Below, one piece after another: positions 33,857 through 34,480 of a DNA stretch of 34,480 bases. Position 1 is the stretch's first letter. Each line of letters begins with the position of its first letter. Origin of the DNA: Gammaproteobacteria bacterium. Lineage in GTDB: Bacteria; Pseudomonadota; Gammaproteobacteria; Chromatiales; Chromatiaceae. The position numbers and the translations under genes are program-made. The DNA lies in NCBI GenBank assembly GCA_009929855.1, contig RZZN01000039.1, positions 1-34,480 of the forward strand, in the 5' to 3' direction. The notes under the pieces were generated by a model. It made no database searches, had not been told where the DNA came from, and saw only the letters and a program-made list of their open reading frames with translations.

Positions 33857-33865
33857 TGGTAAGAT
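33857..33865 (+). promoter_or_regulatory. Candidate extended -10 upstream of cysC
   Basis: TGGTAAGAT fits TGn-TATAAT with four of six -10 bases, 70 nt upstream of the APS kinase start. A TTGGTC lies 20 nt further upstream, too far for an ideal -35. The 269-base gap from 33667 to 33935 shows no gene. Confidence 0.25.
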
Positions 33866-33935
33866 GCCGATCTCCCACCCATTCATGCCCGTCCGGGTAT
33901 GATCACCATGACCCCTTTAGAGATGGAATCAGCCG

Positions 33936-34480
33936 ATGACCGCCAGCCACGCATCGCCATCTGGAGCCACCCAGATCCACCCAGACACCGACACCAACGT
34001 CACCTGGCATGAGCATCGGGTCAGTCGCGAGCATCGCGAGTCGCGGCATGGTCACCGCGGCTGTGTCATCTGGCTCACCGGTCTCAGCGGATCGGGCAAG
34101 AGCACCATCGCCAACACACTCGACCATCAGCTTCATGGCTTGGGGCATCACAGCGCGGTGCTCGATGGAGACAACGTGCGCCATGGTCTCAACGCCGGTC
34201 CCGGCATGTTGCGCGAGACTCACGGTCCCGACTTTGCCCAGCGCTTCGGTCTCGGCTTCTCGGCCATCGACCGCCAGGAGAACATCCGCCGCATCGGCGC
34301 GGTCGCCCAACTCTTCAGTGAGGCCGGGCTGATCGCGCTGACCGCCTTCATCAGTCCCTATCGGCTCGACCGCGACCGTGTCCGCCAGACCCTGCGTCCG
34401 GGTGAATTCATCGAGATCTTCGTCGACACCCCGATCGCGATCTGCGAGCAGCGCGACCCCAAGGGGCTCTACAAGAAGGC
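33936..34480 (+). CDS. cysC: Adenylylsulfate (APS) kinase, 3' end beyond the window
   Basis: The visible 181 codons encode an APS kinase, which phosphorylates APS to PAPS with ATP. Motifs seen are Walker [10 protein letters not shown] (49-57), DGDNVRHGL (77-85), the ENIRRIG helix (115-121), FISPYR (138-143) and DPKGLYKKA at the edge. The protein has an N-terminal His-rich extension of about 40 residues. Between DNVRHGLN and [14 protein letters not shown] it carries about 17 extra residues (87-103) compared with the short classical form (LNRDLGFS...); I recall this longer version in a distinct subgroup of CysC proteins. It is cut by the window end, so fusion to another domain cannot be excluded. 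In a sulfur oxidiser it supplies PAPS for sulfonation or assimilation. Confidence 0.93.
   Translation, partial: MTASHASPSGATQIHPDTDTNVTWHEHRVSREHRESRHGHRGCVIWLTGLSGSGKSTIANTLDHQLHGLGHHSAVLDGDNVRHGLNAGPGMLRETHGPDFAQRFGLGFSAIDRQENIRRIGAVAQLFSEAGLIALTAFISPYRLDRDRVRQTLRPGEFIEIFVDTPIAICEQRDPKGLYKK

Noticed and set aside
33669-33902. 77-codon frame upstream of cysC
   Set aside because: No ribosome site, no recognisable domain and biased composition; the region more likely holds the cysC leader and promoter.
1-34480. tRNA, rRNA, prophage, insertion sequence or toxin-antitoxin genes
   Set aside because: None of the intergenic gaps shows a cloverleaf or rRNA-like sequence, and no transposase, integrase or toxin family protein is encoded.

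Overview
The window is GC-rich, densely coded chromosomal DNA from a gammaproteobacterium, most likely a purple sulfur bacterium of the Chromatiaceae. The main evidence is a rhd-tusA-dsrE2 cluster (22133-23370) whose cysteines sit where I recall them in Allochromatium vinosum (Rhd Cys64, TusA Cys15, DsrE2 Cys120/Cys156). A divergent siroheme synthase lies beside it and an APS kinase starts at the right edge. No rRNA, tRNA, CRISPR array, phage or insertion sequence was found, and base composition and codon use look even throughout.

Layout, left to right. 1-358: non-coding, with a dispersed GC-rich repeat. 359-2342: a short NfeD, an SPFH/stomatin protein and a lone hydrogenase-maturation-type peptidase. 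2297-4543 (minus): a patatin-POTRA-barrel protein of the PlpD type. 4711-9038: an RND efflux adaptor and pump with no outer-membrane channel gene. 9136-12957: a response-regulator diguanylate cyclase followed 6 nt later by a hybrid histidine kinase. 12972-13454 (minus): a YbaK deacylase. 13650-15745: an unrecognised lipoprotein and an unrecognised membrane protein. 15812-17365 (minus): an MgtC/DUF4010 membrane protein. 17366-17673: non-coding, with a second block of the same repeat. 17674-20586: MidA-like methyltransferase, DUF2452 protein, FolB and PlsY.

20608-23370 is the sulfur region: cysG (minus) diverges from rhd, tusA and dsrE2. These three carry sulfane sulfur through the cytoplasm towards the Dsr proteins, and siroheme is the cofactor of sulfite reductase. 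tusA has a good sigma70-like promoter of its own, and a perfect 10-bp hairpin closes the cluster. 23497-25910 holds a FadL-type porin divergent from a LysR regulator. 26023-28684 holds a small unknown protein, a PerM/AI-2E-type exporter and a membrane-anchored HtrA protease. 28778-29035 (minus) is an FmdB-like protein that has lost most zinc ligands. 29182-33666 (minus) is an ABC exporter unit: ATPase, double-FtsX permease and a secreted CrtC/AttH-like protein. From 33936 an APS kinase runs off the right edge.

I did not find an obviously new multi-gene system. The best candidates for undescribed biology are the lipoprotein/membrane-protein pair (13650-15745), the dispersed repeat family, the degenerate FmdB-like protein and the kinase/cyclase pair with an altered terminal receiver.
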